Assembly: GCA_000827205.1 (NCBI GenBank)
Contig: KN832578.1
Coordinates: 143,504-207,503 of the forward strand
Length of the DNA: 64,000 nt
Reading direction: 5' to 3'
DNA from: Plicaturopsis crispa FD-325 SS-3
Taxonomy: Eukaryota; Basidiomycota; Agaricomycetes; Amylocorticiales; Amylocorticiaceae
A program made the position numbers and the translations under genes. This document shows, piece after piece, positions 1 to 11,506 of this stretch. The notes beneath the pieces were generated by a model that was not told the DNA's origin, ran no database searches, and saw only the letters and a program-made list of their open reading frames with translations. Every line of letters starts with the position of its first letter. Position 1 is the first letter of the stretch.

Positions 1-1007
1 ATACTTATATAAACATCTTTAGTGGAAGAACAGTGGCGAAGGTATGCTCAGCTTCATATAGCAAAGATGGCCGCTCAAGATTGAAATGGGTAGGTTCCGG
101 TGGGTCGCCGTACTCGTCGTTCCGATTCATGCAGGACATCATGTGCGTTTCCCCTCCTCTCCTCTTTTCCGGCAATAGCTCAGATCCTGGTGCGCGCAGG
201 GCCTGCAAGATCGATGCTGTAAGCTGTGGTGGTGTCACGCACTGGGCACTTACTCCTGACGACGATGGGAGTGTCATGACGGTGGCCTGGGGCCAAAACG
301 CACATAACGGTATTTGCCCTCTCGGTCAAACGACATCCTGATCACTAACGCTGCACTAGGCGAGTTGGGTCTTGGACCTACGGAGGCGAAGAGCGCGACC
401 AAGCCCATCCGGCACCTCCCACTCATCGGGATTGACGTCTTGGCGTGTGTATATCCTCACTTACTACGTAGCACCGAACTCATCCTTGTCGGACGAACAG
501 GATCGCGGCCGGCCAGAATACAACTTTGTTCTTAGCAAGACCCAACGAAAAGCTGTCCGATTTGCCACGGCACCCTGTGGAGGTTGACGCGCCTGCTTTC
601 TGCGTCGAGTGTGGAAAGGACAACGGCGACGAGGACAGTCCTCTGCAGTGTGATAAAGTGCGTGTGTCCCGTCGAACAGCTCGCCATCGTGATAATCCTT
701 AAATACATCAAATCAATCTAGTGTGACCACCCGTACCACCTAGCGTGTCTCTCCCCACCCCTCCCCGCCGTCCCGGACGGCGAGTGGTTCTGCCCCAGCT
801 GTATGGCAGAGGCAGCAGCTAGGCCGAAGAAGGCCAAGAAGGCCAAAGGCGGTAACGCGAAAGCGGCGGCGTCTGCGCCCGAAGCTAAGAGCGGGACGAA
901 GAGAAAGGCCGCGCCGAAAGCGAAGGCGAGCGGTGAGTTTGTCCTCGTCGATACTATCGTACTATTTACTCACAAACCTATCCGCAGAGACCAAACGCAG
1001 AAAATAG
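1..1007 (+). CDS. RCC1-repeat / PHD-finger protein, 3' part
   Basis: The gene runs in from the left edge, so its 5' end is missing. The first visible exon (to about 310) ends in an RCC1-like blade: a CGGVTHWAL stretch, then [10 protein letters not shown] spliced to ELGLG. After two less certain small exons comes a C4HC3 PHD finger split by an intron at 658-721. Its visible ligands are CVEC, CDKC, HLAC and CPSC, ending in the typical [11 protein letters not shown] fingers of this kind read histone H3 tails, and RCC1 propellers bind chromatin or other proteins, so a nuclear chromatin role is likely. The C-terminus is Lys/Ala-rich. The last intron is 933-987, and the final exon 988-1007 encodes ETKRRK and stop. 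Exon borders before 560 are approximate. Confidence 0.8.
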
Positions 1008-1472
1008 CAGTATCGCGGGCAATAACGCCCTGGCCATGTTCCTCCCCTCAACTCCTTTCTCCTTCCCTCCATTTCGGACTCGCAAGTGTAATTATTCGTT
1101 TCCTTGGGCCCACTGTATCGCAAAAAACTTCCACATACATTTCCTCTTCGTTTTTTACAATACTTTATAACCTACCTACCTCATGTTAAATCGCTCTCGG
1201 TGTTCGGTATTGGTAATGAAACCTCGGCCTTCCCCATTCTATACATGCACACGGGCGTTACAGTACATTGCATTCGTGAGTGAGTGATGACAGAAGCTTG
1301 AAACTTGAAACAAACGGATTACATGGGTATGGGAAACAGCAGTAGAGCGTACAACATGACCGATCAGCACACGGGATTACACAACACAACACACCAAGCT
1401 CATGCATCATGAGCCCTCGTCTTCGTCGTAGCAGATCTTCGTCGCACCAAATCTTCGCAGCAGATCACCACA
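1008..1472. other. convergent intergenic region
   Basis: This lies between the 3' ends of the RCC1-PHD gene and ATG7. It must hold both 3' UTRs and polyadenylation signals. I see no gene or repeat. Confidence 0.6.
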
Positions 1473-4400
1473 TCACATCTCATCATCATCCTCATCCCAA
1501 TCGACGCTCTCCAGCGCGGCCTCGCCCTCGTCGTACAGCTTGTCCAGGCCCGTCAGCCGCTCGAGGAACTTGACGTCGTTGAACGCCTGCTCTAGCATCG
1601 TCCATCCTTGCGTTTCGTATGCGCGTAGGACCTACATGCACAAATAATCAGCACAAGCACACAAATGATCCACGCGTCAGTCGGAACAATAAATAATACG
1701 CCGAGGAGCACGCAGGGAAGGACGCAAGGGAAGAACAACACGCAGGGAAGCAAGGGAGGAAGGGACGCACCGTCTCCGAACACCCCGTACACCTATCATA
1801 CGCCGCGCCCCTAATGTGCATATTCCGGAACTGCGCCAGGAAGCCGCGCAGCTGGTGCGGCACGAGGCCGAGCACGCTCCCGCTCGTGCTCGGGTCCGCT
1901 ACCTCTGCGCCTGTTTGGGGAGGGGGGGCGGGGGCGTGCAGCCTTGTAGTGGTTTGTTAGTTATTGTGGGGAAGGAGAGGGAGGAGGGAGAAGAGGCAGG
2001 GAGAAAGGGAGGAAGGAAGGGAAAGGAGGGGAAAGGACGCACCCGTCAGGATGCTGCAAGAGCGAGACGAGCAGCTCGACGGCCGTGGACGCCGCGATGG
2101 ACGCGAGCCCGGGGCGGGTGACGGTGCACATCTGGTCGAGGGTGCGGTCTGTTAGGCTCTGCGATGCACGATACCATTTTTCCCGTCAGTGTCAGTCGTT
2201 AACGCCGTAGTCAGTCATAAACGCGTGAACATGTCAAAGGAGGCGGGGCAAGGGGAAAAGGGGAAAAGGAGAAAAGGAAAACGAGGAACGGCACTTACAT
2301 CAGAAGGCGCAACGATATCATTACAATAATAGCACCCCAGCCTCTCCTCCGGCGCTTTCGAAGTCGAGGCGCGCGCACCGTGCCGCATGACGAGGAATGT
2401 GTCGAATCCGAGGGCGGCGTTCATCACGATCTATATCCCCACCATAATCAGCATTGCCCACAACACGACAGGTTGAGTAGTAGGGTAAAGAAGTGAAATG
2501 AAGGACAGAAACGCACCTTCCCCCTCGCCGCCCCCACAACCGTCGGCAACCACCGACTCTCCCTTGAGTCCATCAGCGTAAACACCACATCGTGCTCCCC
2601 GACCAGCTTTTCGAGCCGCGCTACGTCCTGCTGCACTTGCGCGGTGGAGGGGGAGGGGATGGGGTGGCCGGGCATGGGGATGGAGAGGGTGTGGCCTGTT
2701 GCGTTCTGCGTGCATTTGTTAGTCGTTGTTGGAAGGAAGGGATGGATGGGGGGATGGGGGAAGAAAGGTAGGAGGGGGACAAGAGAGGGAAAAAGGAGGG
2801 AAAGAATGAGGGAATAATGAGGCAAAAACGCACCACCCCCGGAAAGATCCTCCTCAACCTCTCCGCCGCGCACTCCGCCTTCGGCTTCCCGCCATTGAGA
2901 CAGTCCTCGAACTCGAAGAGCGGCTGGCGCACGGGGTTGGAGAAGGAGACGCGCGCGGAGTCGACGAGCGTTATTGTGCGCACGCCCCAGCCCTGTTGTG
3001 GCGTCGGTGTTAGCTTCGGGTACAGTTCGCGTATAGTACAGTAAAGTAGGAAGGGCAGGGGAAGAGGGGAGGGACATGGGAAGGAAGGGGAGGAGGGAAG
3101 GACAGGGAGGGGATAGGGAGAAGGGACGCACCATCAACGTACGCGCCACATAACACCCGAGCGTGCCCGCGCCGAGGAGCAGGCAGCGCGTGCCCGCGAC
3201 CTTGTCGAGGTCGAGCTCGGGCAGGATCCGCCAGCGCATGAGTTTCAGGTTTAGGTCGACTGCTTGGTCTGCGAGTCTGTGCAAGGGTCGTCAGTGGGCT
3301 GTGGCCATACGAATATGCGGAAGGGAGAGGTAGATGCGAAAGGAAACGCGAAAGGGAAACGCGAAGGGCCAACGCGAAAAGCTGACGCGAAGGCAGACGC
3401 GAAAAGCGAACGCGAAAGCAAACACGAAAAGCGAACACGAAATGCAAAAGTGAAGGTAAACGCGAAAAGCAAGACGCGAAGGGTAAACGCGAAAAGCAAA
3501 CGCGAAAGGCAAACGCGGACGCCACACACGCGAAACAAGAACGCAAAACACGAACGCACCGTGCAGGATCCATCATCGGCGCGAGGTCCGCAACGCGCGG
3601 GCCCAGCTTACCCTGCACGTTCTTCTCCCACCCCACCGCCGCCGGTCTTCCCTCTTGCTCTCCCTCCTTCCCCTTTTCTCCTACCTCTAGCACACCAAAC
3701 CGACTTTTCCAGCTCTTCGTACCTGCGGGTAATTCCGTGTCGCGCCACGCCAGAACGCGGAGTGTGGTGGTTGAGGATGGGTGGAGAGCGCGGAGGTAGG
3801 CGAGGAGGTTGCGGAGGGGCCAGCCGGGGTTGTCGGGGAGGGCGGAGGGGTCGAGGAAGGCGATCGTTTGCTGGGTGGGTGGGTGGTTAGTCTGGTGTAT
3901 GCAATGAAGTGTATGCAAGGAAGGACGTGGATGTAGGGTTGGAAGAGAGATGGGAGGGGCTTACGGAGGAGGGGGGCACGTTCGCGAAGAAGGTGTCGTA
4001 GTCGCTGACGGGGGCGATGTGCACGCTTTCACCAGACGTCTTGACGAGGAAATACGGCTGCGGGTGTTGGTGCACTTTGCCGTGGATCGCTTTGAGCTAC
4101 TCGGGCCCGGGTTATTGTCATTTGTAAGCAGATAAAACGAAAACGACGCACGACATCGTTAGAGAGTACGTCGCCCGCATTCTTCCACCCGTCTGTAATC
4201 TCCCAAGCAGGCTTTGCGACGAGTGCGGGGAAAGCGAACCAGTAGTAGTACTTGTATTTCTTCAGATCGGCATACGTGATCAGCAGGAACCGGTTCAGAG
4301 TGGCGGGGTCACGCCGCGCGAGGACGTTGTCCCAGATCTACGCGATTGATTGGTCAGACGCGATGAGCATGACGCGGACACGGTAGGCGGACAAGCACCT

Positions 4401-4783
4401 CGTCTGCGGCCTTGTTGAAGAGGGCGGTCTTGTCTGCGGCTTTGAACTCTTCGATCGTGTTGAAGTTCTTGAACGTGCCCGTTGCAGCGACCGAGTGGCT
4501 CGGCGGTCTGCTATGCGTTTCACCGCTGCTCTAACGTTAAGAGAAATGAGAATGCTCACTGGACGGACGCGTCGAAAGCGTCCGCGCCGACGGCGAGGTT
4601 GCAGCTGAGCGGGATCTCCTGGCCCGTCTCGCGATCGGTGACCGATCTGCCCGCCGTGTAACTCGCTGTGATCGGCAGGCTCTCGTCGGACAGCCGCAGC
4701 ACGTCGATCTTCAGGTTCGTCAGCGCATGCCAGAACCCAGCCTCCACCAGCGACGAGAACGGCGCGAACTGGACTATTGGCAT
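1473..4783 (-). CDS. ATG7: Autophagy E1-like activating enzyme Atg7
   Basis: Atg7 adenylates the ubiquitin-like proteins Atg8 and Atg12 and passes them to Atg3 and Atg10 in the cytosol, which is essential for autophagosome formation. The N-terminus begins [18 protein letters not shown], the family's usual opening, and fixes the start at 4783. Around 3250-3130 lies [13 protein letters not shown] followed by the nucleotide-binding loop [13 protein letters not shown]. Next come [17 protein letters not shown] and KAECAA, both standard for E1 folds. The catalytic cysteine is in [12 protein letters not shown], near 2330. The C-terminus ends in an acidic tail ([11 protein letters not shown]). About eleven introns interrupt the gene. 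Many start GTGCGT followed by pyrimidine-rich low-complexity DNA, and one near 3290-3560 is expanded by tandem repeats. The exons are intact, so I expect a functional gene. Exact borders of some introns were not fixed. Confidence 0.93.
3290..3560 (-). repeat. tandem-repeat expansion inside an ATG7 intron
   Basis: On the plus strand this is a run of about 12-15 bp units built on AACGCGAAA(A)GC. On the ATG7 sense strand it reads TTCGCGTTTGC. It lies wholly between the exons ending PMMDPA and beginning LADQAVDLN. The repeat keeps all three frames of one strand open, which produces misleading ORFs. Confidence 0.8.
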
Positions 4784-5090
4784 CGCGTAGCGCCTGAGGC
4801 CTGAGTATAGGTATAGTAAAAGGTACAACGAGCGCTAAGATTGAACAGCAGAAACGCAGAATCGCAATTTACGGAGAGCAGGAGGAGCAAAAGCCACTGA
4901 TGGATCCGATTTTGGAAATTATTTTGGAAGCCTTGCCGTCGTCGCACCTTGTATTTTGCAACCGCCATCTTTGCCGTGTAACAACTTGTAGGCGTCCGTT
5001 CACCTTTTTTTTTTTTTAAACCCGTCACAGACTCCGTTGCCCCGTCACACAGCTTAGTATATAGCCTAGAGCCCCTCGCAGCCAAAAAAA
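4784..5090. promoter_or_regulatory. divergent promoter between ATG7 and a 65-aa gene
   Basis: Only 307 bp separate the two start codons. A TATA-like TAGTATATAG lies at 5055-5064, about 30 bp before the plus-strand ATG. A T-run (plus strand) near 5010-5018 may be a nucleosome-excluding tract. Shared regulation is inferred from spacing only. Confidence 0.5.
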
Positions 5091-5288
5091 ATGGACGTAG
5101 CTATCGACGCCCCGGTCCGCCTCCAGGCCACCTCCTCCACGCCCATCTCGTCCAAGGCCGCACAGTCGCGCGTCGAGCACTTTCTAGCGCACTTTGGGGC
5201 GCGGTGCACACCGTCGAACGCCATCACGGTCCAGCTGAGGAAGCTGCGCGATTCGCTGCAGGAAGAACAACAACAACTGAAGCGCTGA
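5091..5288 (+). CDS. small 65-aa predicted coiled-coil protein, unknown function
   Basis: An intact intronless frame of 65 residues starts right after an A-run (good fungal context) with a TATA-like box 30 bp upstream. The C-terminal half (about residues 38-65) is helical and ends LRKLRDSLQEEQQQLKR, suggesting a short coiled coil. The N-terminus is Ser/Thr/Pro-rich. I do not recognise a family. Small coiled-coil subunits of larger complexes look like this, but nothing allows a specific assignment. Its head-to-head position with ATG7 supports it being a real transcribed gene. No antisense or overlapping gene explains the frame. Confidence 0.6.
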   Translation: MDVAIDAPVRLQATSSTPISSKAAQSRVEHFLAHFGARCTPSNAITVQLRKLRDSLQEEQQQLKR

Positions 5289-5571
5289 GAAGCCACGGTG
5301 CTGCCTGGTGCGTTCTATCAACTGCTCACTGACAGGGTGGCTGATGTGCGGATGCAAATGCTTTGCTCAGACTCTAGGTCTCGTCGCTCAAATCACTCCG
5401 TCACCCTGCATCCATCTTTCCGTAGCCATTACGTCTCCCTCCATAGTCCACGGGGTGGCCGCGAGGACGTCCTCCTTCATCGATATATAACCCCAGGACC
5501 CGCCCAAAAGTACCACCACAGCACACCAACTAACCAAAAAAACACCTTACAGTACTTACTTACAAGCCAGT

Positions 5572-6660
5572 ATGCACGTCCTATGCGTCCCCTCCGCATT
5601 CGCGGCCTTCCCCCCTGAGATAATCCTGTACATCTTCCACCTCGCCGCGGCCTCCTCCACGCAAGCGTGCCTCTCGCTGTGCCTCGTCGCCTCCTGGACG
5701 CGCGCGCTCGCGCTCCCGCACCTCCTCCGCACAGTCACCCTCGACACCCCGCAACGCCTCCTCCTCTTCGCACACCTCATCTCCCCCTCCCCCTCCCCCT
5801 CCTCTTCCCCCTTCCCCTCCTCTTCCCCCTCCTCCACCTACACGGCACCGGTACGCCCCCCATACCCGAAATTCCGACACGCCCACCTCGTGCGCGCCAT
5901 CCACATCCACCAATCCGCCTCCCCCCGGCGCCCCGCGCTCCTCGCCTCTCTCCTCACCGCATGCCCGCACCTCACGCACCTCGCCCTCCCCGCGCACCTC
6001 CTCGCCACGCTCATAGGCCACACGTCCCGCGCCACCCACAACTGGCGCCCGCGCGATGTGAGGCTGACGGTGATCCCGGGGAGCTTGGATTTTTTTTGGA
6101 TGGGGCGCGCGGTGGGGGTGGTGGAGGATGCGGGTATGGGGGAGGGGAAGGATGGGGAGGATGGGGGGAAGGGGGGGCTGTCGCCGCTGTGTAAGGCGGT
6201 GACGCATCTGTGCCTCGGCAGCACCTCCGCCACCCCGCGCCTCCTCCGCGCCTTCCCGCGCCTCACGCACCTCGCCCTGCCCCTCCCCCCTTCCTCCTCC
6301 TCCTCCTCGCACGCCCCCTTCAAAGTGGACCCGCGCACGCCCCTAGCCCTAGCAGCAGGCGCACCGAACGTACAGTACGTCGCGATATTGCTGTCCCCCG
6401 CGCAAGCGCGCGCGCTGGGGCGGGAGGGGGTGGAGAGGTGGGTGCGGGCGTCGAGGCGGGTGGATCGGAGGGTGTATACGCTCGTGTTTCCGCCGCAGGC
6501 GATTGGGGAGGATTGGGAGAGGGTGGTAAGGGGTGGGGGAGGGGGGAGTATTTGGGAGAGGGCGGTGGGGGAGACGGAGAGGGTGGAGTTTGAGCAGGGT
6601 CTAGGGGCGGGAGAGGGGGTGGTAGAGCATGGGGAGGGGGAGGAGGGGTGGATGGTGTGA
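5572..6660 (+). CDS. F-box-like protein (short family), leftmost copy, 362 aa
   Basis: A single-exon gene whose N-terminus carries the family's F-box-like motif: FPPEIILYIFHLAAASS, then LCLVASWTRALA. Later parts show FPRLTHLAL and, near the end, GGGSIWERAV, a variant of the C-terminal tryptophan signature common to this window's paralogues. It is the most divergent and longest member, with a serine/proline-rich insert near residues 64-90 and an acidic Gly-rich tail. The coding strand flips several times between extreme C-rich and extreme G-rich stretches. F-box proteins bind Skp1 in SCF ubiquitin ligases; for this family that role is inferred, not shown. Confidence 0.75.
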   Translation: MHVLCVPSAFAAFPPEIILYIFHLAAASSTQACLSLCLVASWTRALALPHLLRTVTLDTPQRLLLFAHLISPSPSPSSSPFPSSSPSSTYTAPVRPPYPKFRHAHLVRAIHIHQSASPRRPALLASLLTACPHLTHLALPAHLLATLIGHTSRATHNWRPRDVRLTVIPGSLDFFWMGRAVGVVEDAGMGEGKDGEDGGKGGLSPLCKAVTHLCLGSTSATPRLLRAFPRLTHLALPLPPSSSSSSHAPFKVDPRTPLALAAGAPNVQYVAILLSPAQARALGREGVERWVRASRRVDRRVYTLVFPPQAIGEDWERVVRGGGGGSIWERAVGETERVEFEQGLGAGEGVVEHGEGEEGWMV

Positions 6661-7360
6661 TGGTTTGAGGATGGGGGAGGGTGGGGGATGGGCCCTGGTG
6701 GCTCTGCTCATGGACTGATGCAGTACTTACGATATGGGTCTTTATAATTTAAGCGGTTCTAATTATCTCTCTGTAGCTCGCTCATGGTCAATGCTAGAGA
6801 TTCAACATTTGTCTCGGAGGTGCCCCGCAGATTTAGGACAGTATATGTGCCATATTAGGATTATCAATCGTCTGGTCTGGCTGCCTCTCACTATGGATTC
6901 TCCGTCGGGGCGTGCAGGGTGGTTCGGAGGCCATGACCATGTTCATCGTTGACCCCGTTCGCTGCCTTTGCTGTTTGTGCTGGTGTGTAGGTGTGTGGAT
7001 TGTCTGGGTACCGGATGCTGGCTGACCGACCGCGCAGTTCGTCTGACGCAAAGCCGCGAGCAGAAACTCACCGCCCGGCCCTTGGTATAATCCGTATATC
7101 TCTGCATCGTGCTATCACTCCACCAAAGTTTGGCTCACCATGCCCGAACAGGGTCGTTCGTCATCTCCTAACGGGGGACCACCGTGTGGCCTATCCGCCA
7201 CAATAGAGGTGAGAGCTCAACGATATACCTCCGCATTTTTTGTACTCAAGCTCTGTTGTGTTCGTGAGGAGGCTCTTTTATTGTGGCGACCCCGCCACGC
7301 TCTTTCGACAGCTTAAATTCCCGTCGTTTAACACGGTCAGTCTACTTATAGATACCCACC
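6661..7360. other. intergenic; possible extra first exon of the kinase gene
   Basis: No independent gene is visible. At 7140-7208 an ATG in good context (CACCATGC) opens 23 codons ending at a GTGAGA donor. A TAG acceptor at 7349-7351 would join it in frame to the kinase start at 7361. It could be an alternative N-terminus or chance. Confidence 0.35.
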
Positions 7361-10358
7361 ATGCCCAGCACACAGCGCGAATCCGAAACCGAGCAGGACA
7401 CTCGGTCCGGGTCGACTTCATCTGCAAGCTCCTTCGTCCCTGTCACGCTCGACGATATACTGGCTCGGATCGACAGGGACTTGGATCGCCACGAGATCGC
7501 ATCCTCGCGCTCCTCGTCGCGCGAATCCGTTCTCCTGCCCCACCGACGCCCGTGCCCACCCTTCAGTCCCACCCTGCCTCCCAAGGACATCTACGAAGAC
7601 CTCGACAAGTTCTGCAACTGGAACCCCGACGCTCTCTGGCCCGAGGTGCATCGTCCAGCCAACGCCTGCCAAAAAGGGACCAGCGATCCCAGCTTCTACG
7701 CCAAGCATCTCGCACCCCATGGCCACCTCAAACGCGTCGTGCACGTCCCGGCCCTGCACAAACGCGTCTCCCGCGTCGTCGACTCCACGCTGGGCTCACT
7801 GCGCGCGCGCGGCATAGACCTGCCCCCACCCGGCTCCGGCATGTACGTACGCGCGGAGTGGCGAAACGCGCACGTCGAAGAGGAGGCATACGCGCCCAAG
7901 CCGAACGAGCGCTACGTGTCCCAATTCTACGGCACGGCGATCGCGCGGGACGCCCTGCCGGTGGCGTCGACGCTGAGCTTCCACCCGGCGCACTGGTCGA
8001 GCGTACTGGAGTGGTTCGAGGACGACCTGAATACGTGCTATCCCGTCGTGGACGCTGGGATGCGCGTGCAGGATCTGCGCGACGGCCTGCGGAGGCGGGA
8101 GTGGCGTGGCAGTTGTGCGCCCGTGGCGACGGTGTGGGACCGTCTCGATGACGCGAGTTTCAGGCTTTTGCGCGAGGTGCATCGCGGGTACCCTACACTG
8201 GCGACGTGGCAGGTTATGAACGTCTCTGTGGGCGTGGAGGCTGTTCTGCCGCGGCTCATGTCCACGGTGCATAACTCCACTTTCCAGTGGAGACGGTGCA
8301 TGTCCGAGCCGTGCATGGAAAGGACACATGCTTCCGTGGTGGGATACAATGCGGGGAAGGACTCGTCGGAGACCCTTGCGCTCATCTTGGACTCGCCGCT
8401 ATTACCTGACGCCTCGAATTCCAACCCCGCGCCGCCAGAATCTGTCCCACCTGCGCGGAGTGCGAATACCTTTCCCTCTCAGTCCTCGACTGAAATTCTT
8501 GATGCAGCGTTCCGGAGGGGAGGCTCGTCTTTTGAAAAGTTCAAGGAGATAGACGATGCATATCAAGAATATCTCTGCGAACAAGCGGAGCGACACCGGG
8601 TGCGAGCTGAAAAAAGGGCGAGGAAGAACGAGGAATCTGGTTGTAATTATTGGGATATTTCGGATGCGCCCCCTAGCGATTCCCAGCCGGACGCCCTGGA
8701 GCTCACAGAGGATAAACTGCTCACACAGGTAGTGTGCATCTCATTTCCATATCCTGCATAACATTTCTTTTTGACGCCAAACATATTTTAAGGCATGGAT
8801 TCGCAGTATACGCGACAATTCCACCTTCATTGTCCTCGCCACGGGCAACTTGGAGTTCATCTGCGTGCGCCACCGCGAGTCGCAAACGCTGTATGTCTCT
8901 GATATCCTGCACGTGCCTTACATGGAAGACCCGATGTACGGAAAGACGTTGCTGGGAGTCTACCTCGCAGTGGTGCAGGACGCGATTCGGAGACATGAGC
9001 TTGAGTCGGCGGCGGACCGTGAGGGGAATCATCCGGGTGGTGTGCCCACGGCTGCACCTCAATCCACGGACGAGGCGGAGGAATCTGAAGGCCCCCCGAG
9101 GAAGAGAGCCCATACTACTCCTCCGAGTCCCCAGAGGAGAAGTGGATCTAAAGTTCGAAGTCCACGCAATGGTGAGATGACAGAGGATATCGTGTCTGAG
9201 CCCACAGAAGAGGTAGAGAAACCGTTATTCGCGTGTTCGCATTATTCCACAGGCTGACGCATTCTTCACCATCTTGCAGTTAGTGAGACAGGCCAGAGCA
9301 ACCTCTCGTTCCGTGCTTTTGATGCATTTTCATCACGATATCTACGACACCGTCAATCCGGCCGTCTTCCATCGCGGCGCTCGTATCAATGCGCCCAGAG
9401 ACCTACTTGGTTCACCTCCCACAACGCCGATCACAAAGTTCCCCAAAGATGATCGCCTGCTGCTCATCCTGACGTCCGAGCTCGGATCTGGAGCCGTAGG
9501 AGACGTCCACGGTGGCGTCCTCAAGATCGAATCATCCGACGGAACATCTTCGACGCTGAAGGTTGCTGCAAAACTCTCTTTTGCACCGAGACAGCAGAAA
9601 GCACTCCTTCACGAAATTTCCATCTACGAGCACTTATCCTCGAGGGGCGTCGAGGGTATCCCCACAATCCTAGGCCACTGGCATGACGTAGATGAGTCCG
9701 GACCGTCATGCCTCTTGATGACACATGCAGGCGTGTCGCTCAGAGATCGTAGACGCAGGATCACCCACGAACAACGGTACGAGCATTTTTGTTCGTGTGA
9801 AAAGATAAAGACGTGACTGACTGGATTGATATTTACAGTGACGGTTTTATCTCGATTCTGAAGTCAATACACGCTGCCGGTGTCTCGCACGACGATCTGC
9901 GTGCGTCGAATCTCATGATCGACGAGTCCGGGCGGCCTTTGATCATCGACTTCGAGAGGTCGTACACTGAGAGGAGTTCGGCGATTCGAAGAGGAGAGAT
10001 GGCCAAGCTCTACGATATCCTTGACGTTAAAACGGAGGAACGCGGGCCGTCAGCACGCGCTGGAGGCTCGGAAGGGGCGAGTGCAGCCAGTGGGACTGCT
10101 GATATGAAGCCATCGGTGGCAGGAGAGGCGAAAGACGAGGACGGCGGCGGAGAGGAGGCGCAGGGGGACGAAGAGACGAGGAAGCCCCAGGGACAGTCAT
10201 TCAAGAAGAAGGCAAAGGTCGCCGATACTGCCAAACCGAGTGGTGATGGCGATATACCAGTCCCTGATCCTGGTCCCGCCGTTGGAGACGGAGATGTCTC
10301 TTCCCTCCGAGAGCATCGCGCTGGCAGGATGACACTGCGCTCTTTAAAACGGAAGTGA
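7361..10358 (+). CDS. Fungal-type protein-kinase-like protein, 943 aa
   Basis: Four exons (7361-8728, 8793-9212, 9253-9776, 9839-10358) join in consistent phase to 943 codons. The C-terminal third is kinase-like. It has SELGSGAVGDVH as a glycine-rich loop, VAAKL with the likely ATP lysine, and the catalytic loop HDDLRASN at residues 788-795 (D790, N795). IIDFERS at 806-812 replaces the usual DFG with DFE. This resembles basidiomycete FunK1-type and RIO/Kdo-like kinases, whose substrates are unknown. The long N-terminal part (residues 1-456) is conserved in style but unassigned. The tail after the kinase is acidic, then basic (KKKAKV; RSLKRK end), so a nuclear location is possible. The 40 bp second intron is unusually short. 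A 23-codon upstream exon at 7140-7208 is an alternative start. Confidence 0.75.
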
Positions 10359-10576
10359 GTGCTTGTAACGGAAGTACTGTAGCGCGTTGAAAATTTGGTG
10401 TCAGACCTTAGCCGAAACTGGAGCCACAGTAATCCACTTAAATTTCTCGGGGGCTAGACCGTCAGCGTTGGTCAATACGTTTTTTGTGTATGCAAGCTCA
10501 AAGTGATGAGAGGGCACATACAGCCAAGCAACGATCAGGGTCTACTACGTACGCTCTGGAGCAGAGAGACCTAAGA

Positions 10577-11506
10577 CTACGCGCCATTTGAGCCCTGCCG
10601 AATGGTCCTTTTCCATATGCTATTCCCTGTTCTAATTTCCTCCACCCATGCCTCCCACGAGGCACGAGGAGCATCGTCCGTGACATAGAGGCAAGGAAAC
10701 CGCTCGCGCAACGAGTCAAGAGCCGCAAGATCCACGGGCTGGTGCAACAATCCCACAGGCGCAGTGATCACAACGACCAGGGCTTGAAGTTGTGTGCAGC
10801 CGGCGCAGATCTGCTCGAGGTCTGCGCGCCACGAGCCCGTTTCCACGCGCAGGCATATCGCGAGGTGCGTGAGCCGCGGGAACACGCGGACGAGCGGCAC
10901 CGCCCATCGAAGAACAGCAGCACTGCTCCTGTCGTCGGAGAGCAAGGCGCAAGACAGGTGGGTGACGCTGCTGAGTAAGGCAGGACGCTCTCGTTCGTCC
11001 TTTTCAGCAGCGGCTCGCCTACAGATCTGGTCCAGGGAAGACTGGATGTTTGGGAAAGAAATCAGCGTGAGGCGGAGGTCGCCAGTGCGCGGGTCAGATG
11101 GCCGCACGGAGCGAGGTAGGAGCGGACGGCCCCACTTCCATAGGCTGTGAAACAGGCCCGCCGGGGTGATAGCAAGGTCGGTGAGGTTGGGCATTTGGCT
11201 AATCGTGCTGTCCCTGGACACGGCTTGTAGTATCCAGAGGTGGTGCACCATCGCTGCACTACCAGCGCGATCTTTGGCATCGTGCAGTCCCTGCAGGAAC
11301 ACCCTCGCCTGGCGCGCCCGCGAGACCACAACAGTGTCAAGGAGGTGGCGGCGCGCAAGTTTGCACGTCCATGATGCGACTAAGCATAGCGTGAGTGCGG
11401 TGGGTGTCGACGTGGCGGCGGCGATGTCGAAGATATGGATGATTAACTCGGATGGTAGTGGCGAGAACGATGCAGCCTCATCGCAGTTTGAGACCGTCGG
11501 ATCCAT
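10577..11506 (-). CDS. F-box-like protein (short family), 309 aa
   Basis: Intronless. I start at 11506 (MDPTVSNCDEA) rather than five codons upstream because paralogues begin MDP or MEP. It has LPSELIIHIFDIAAATSTPTAL near residues 17-38, SWTCKLARRHLL, a leucine-rich middle (LRLTLISFPNI, VFPRLTHLAI, LQALVVVITA) and the C-terminal signature AWVEEIRTGNSIWKRTIR, with V for L after the first W and T for A at the end. It sits 218 bp from the convergent kinase gene. Probable Skp1-binding adaptor by motif only. Confidence 0.78.
   Translation of the reverse strand: MDPTVSNCDEAASFSPLPSELIIHIFDIAAATSTPTALTLCLVASWTCKLARRHLLDTVVVSRARQARVFLQGLHDAKDRAGSAAMVHHLWILQAVSRDSTISQMPNLTDLAITPAGLFHSLWKWGRPLLPRSVRPSDPRTGDLRLTLISFPNIQSSLDQICRRAAAEKDERERPALLSSVTHLSCALLSDDRSSAAVLRWAVPLVRVFPRLTHLAICLRVETGSWRADLEQICAGCTQLQALVVVITAPVGLLHQPVDLAALDSLRERFPCLYVTDDAPRASWEAWVEEIRTGNSIWKRTIRQGSNGA

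Noticed and set aside
3251-3890. Long frames on both strands inside ATG7
   Set aside because: They come from the intronic AACGCGAAA repeat and the antisense of ATG7 exons.
5581-6338. Antisense frames of the first F-box-like gene
   Set aside because: Extreme Arg/Gly/Glu or Arg/Pro composition mirrors the GC-skewed sense codons; no motif.
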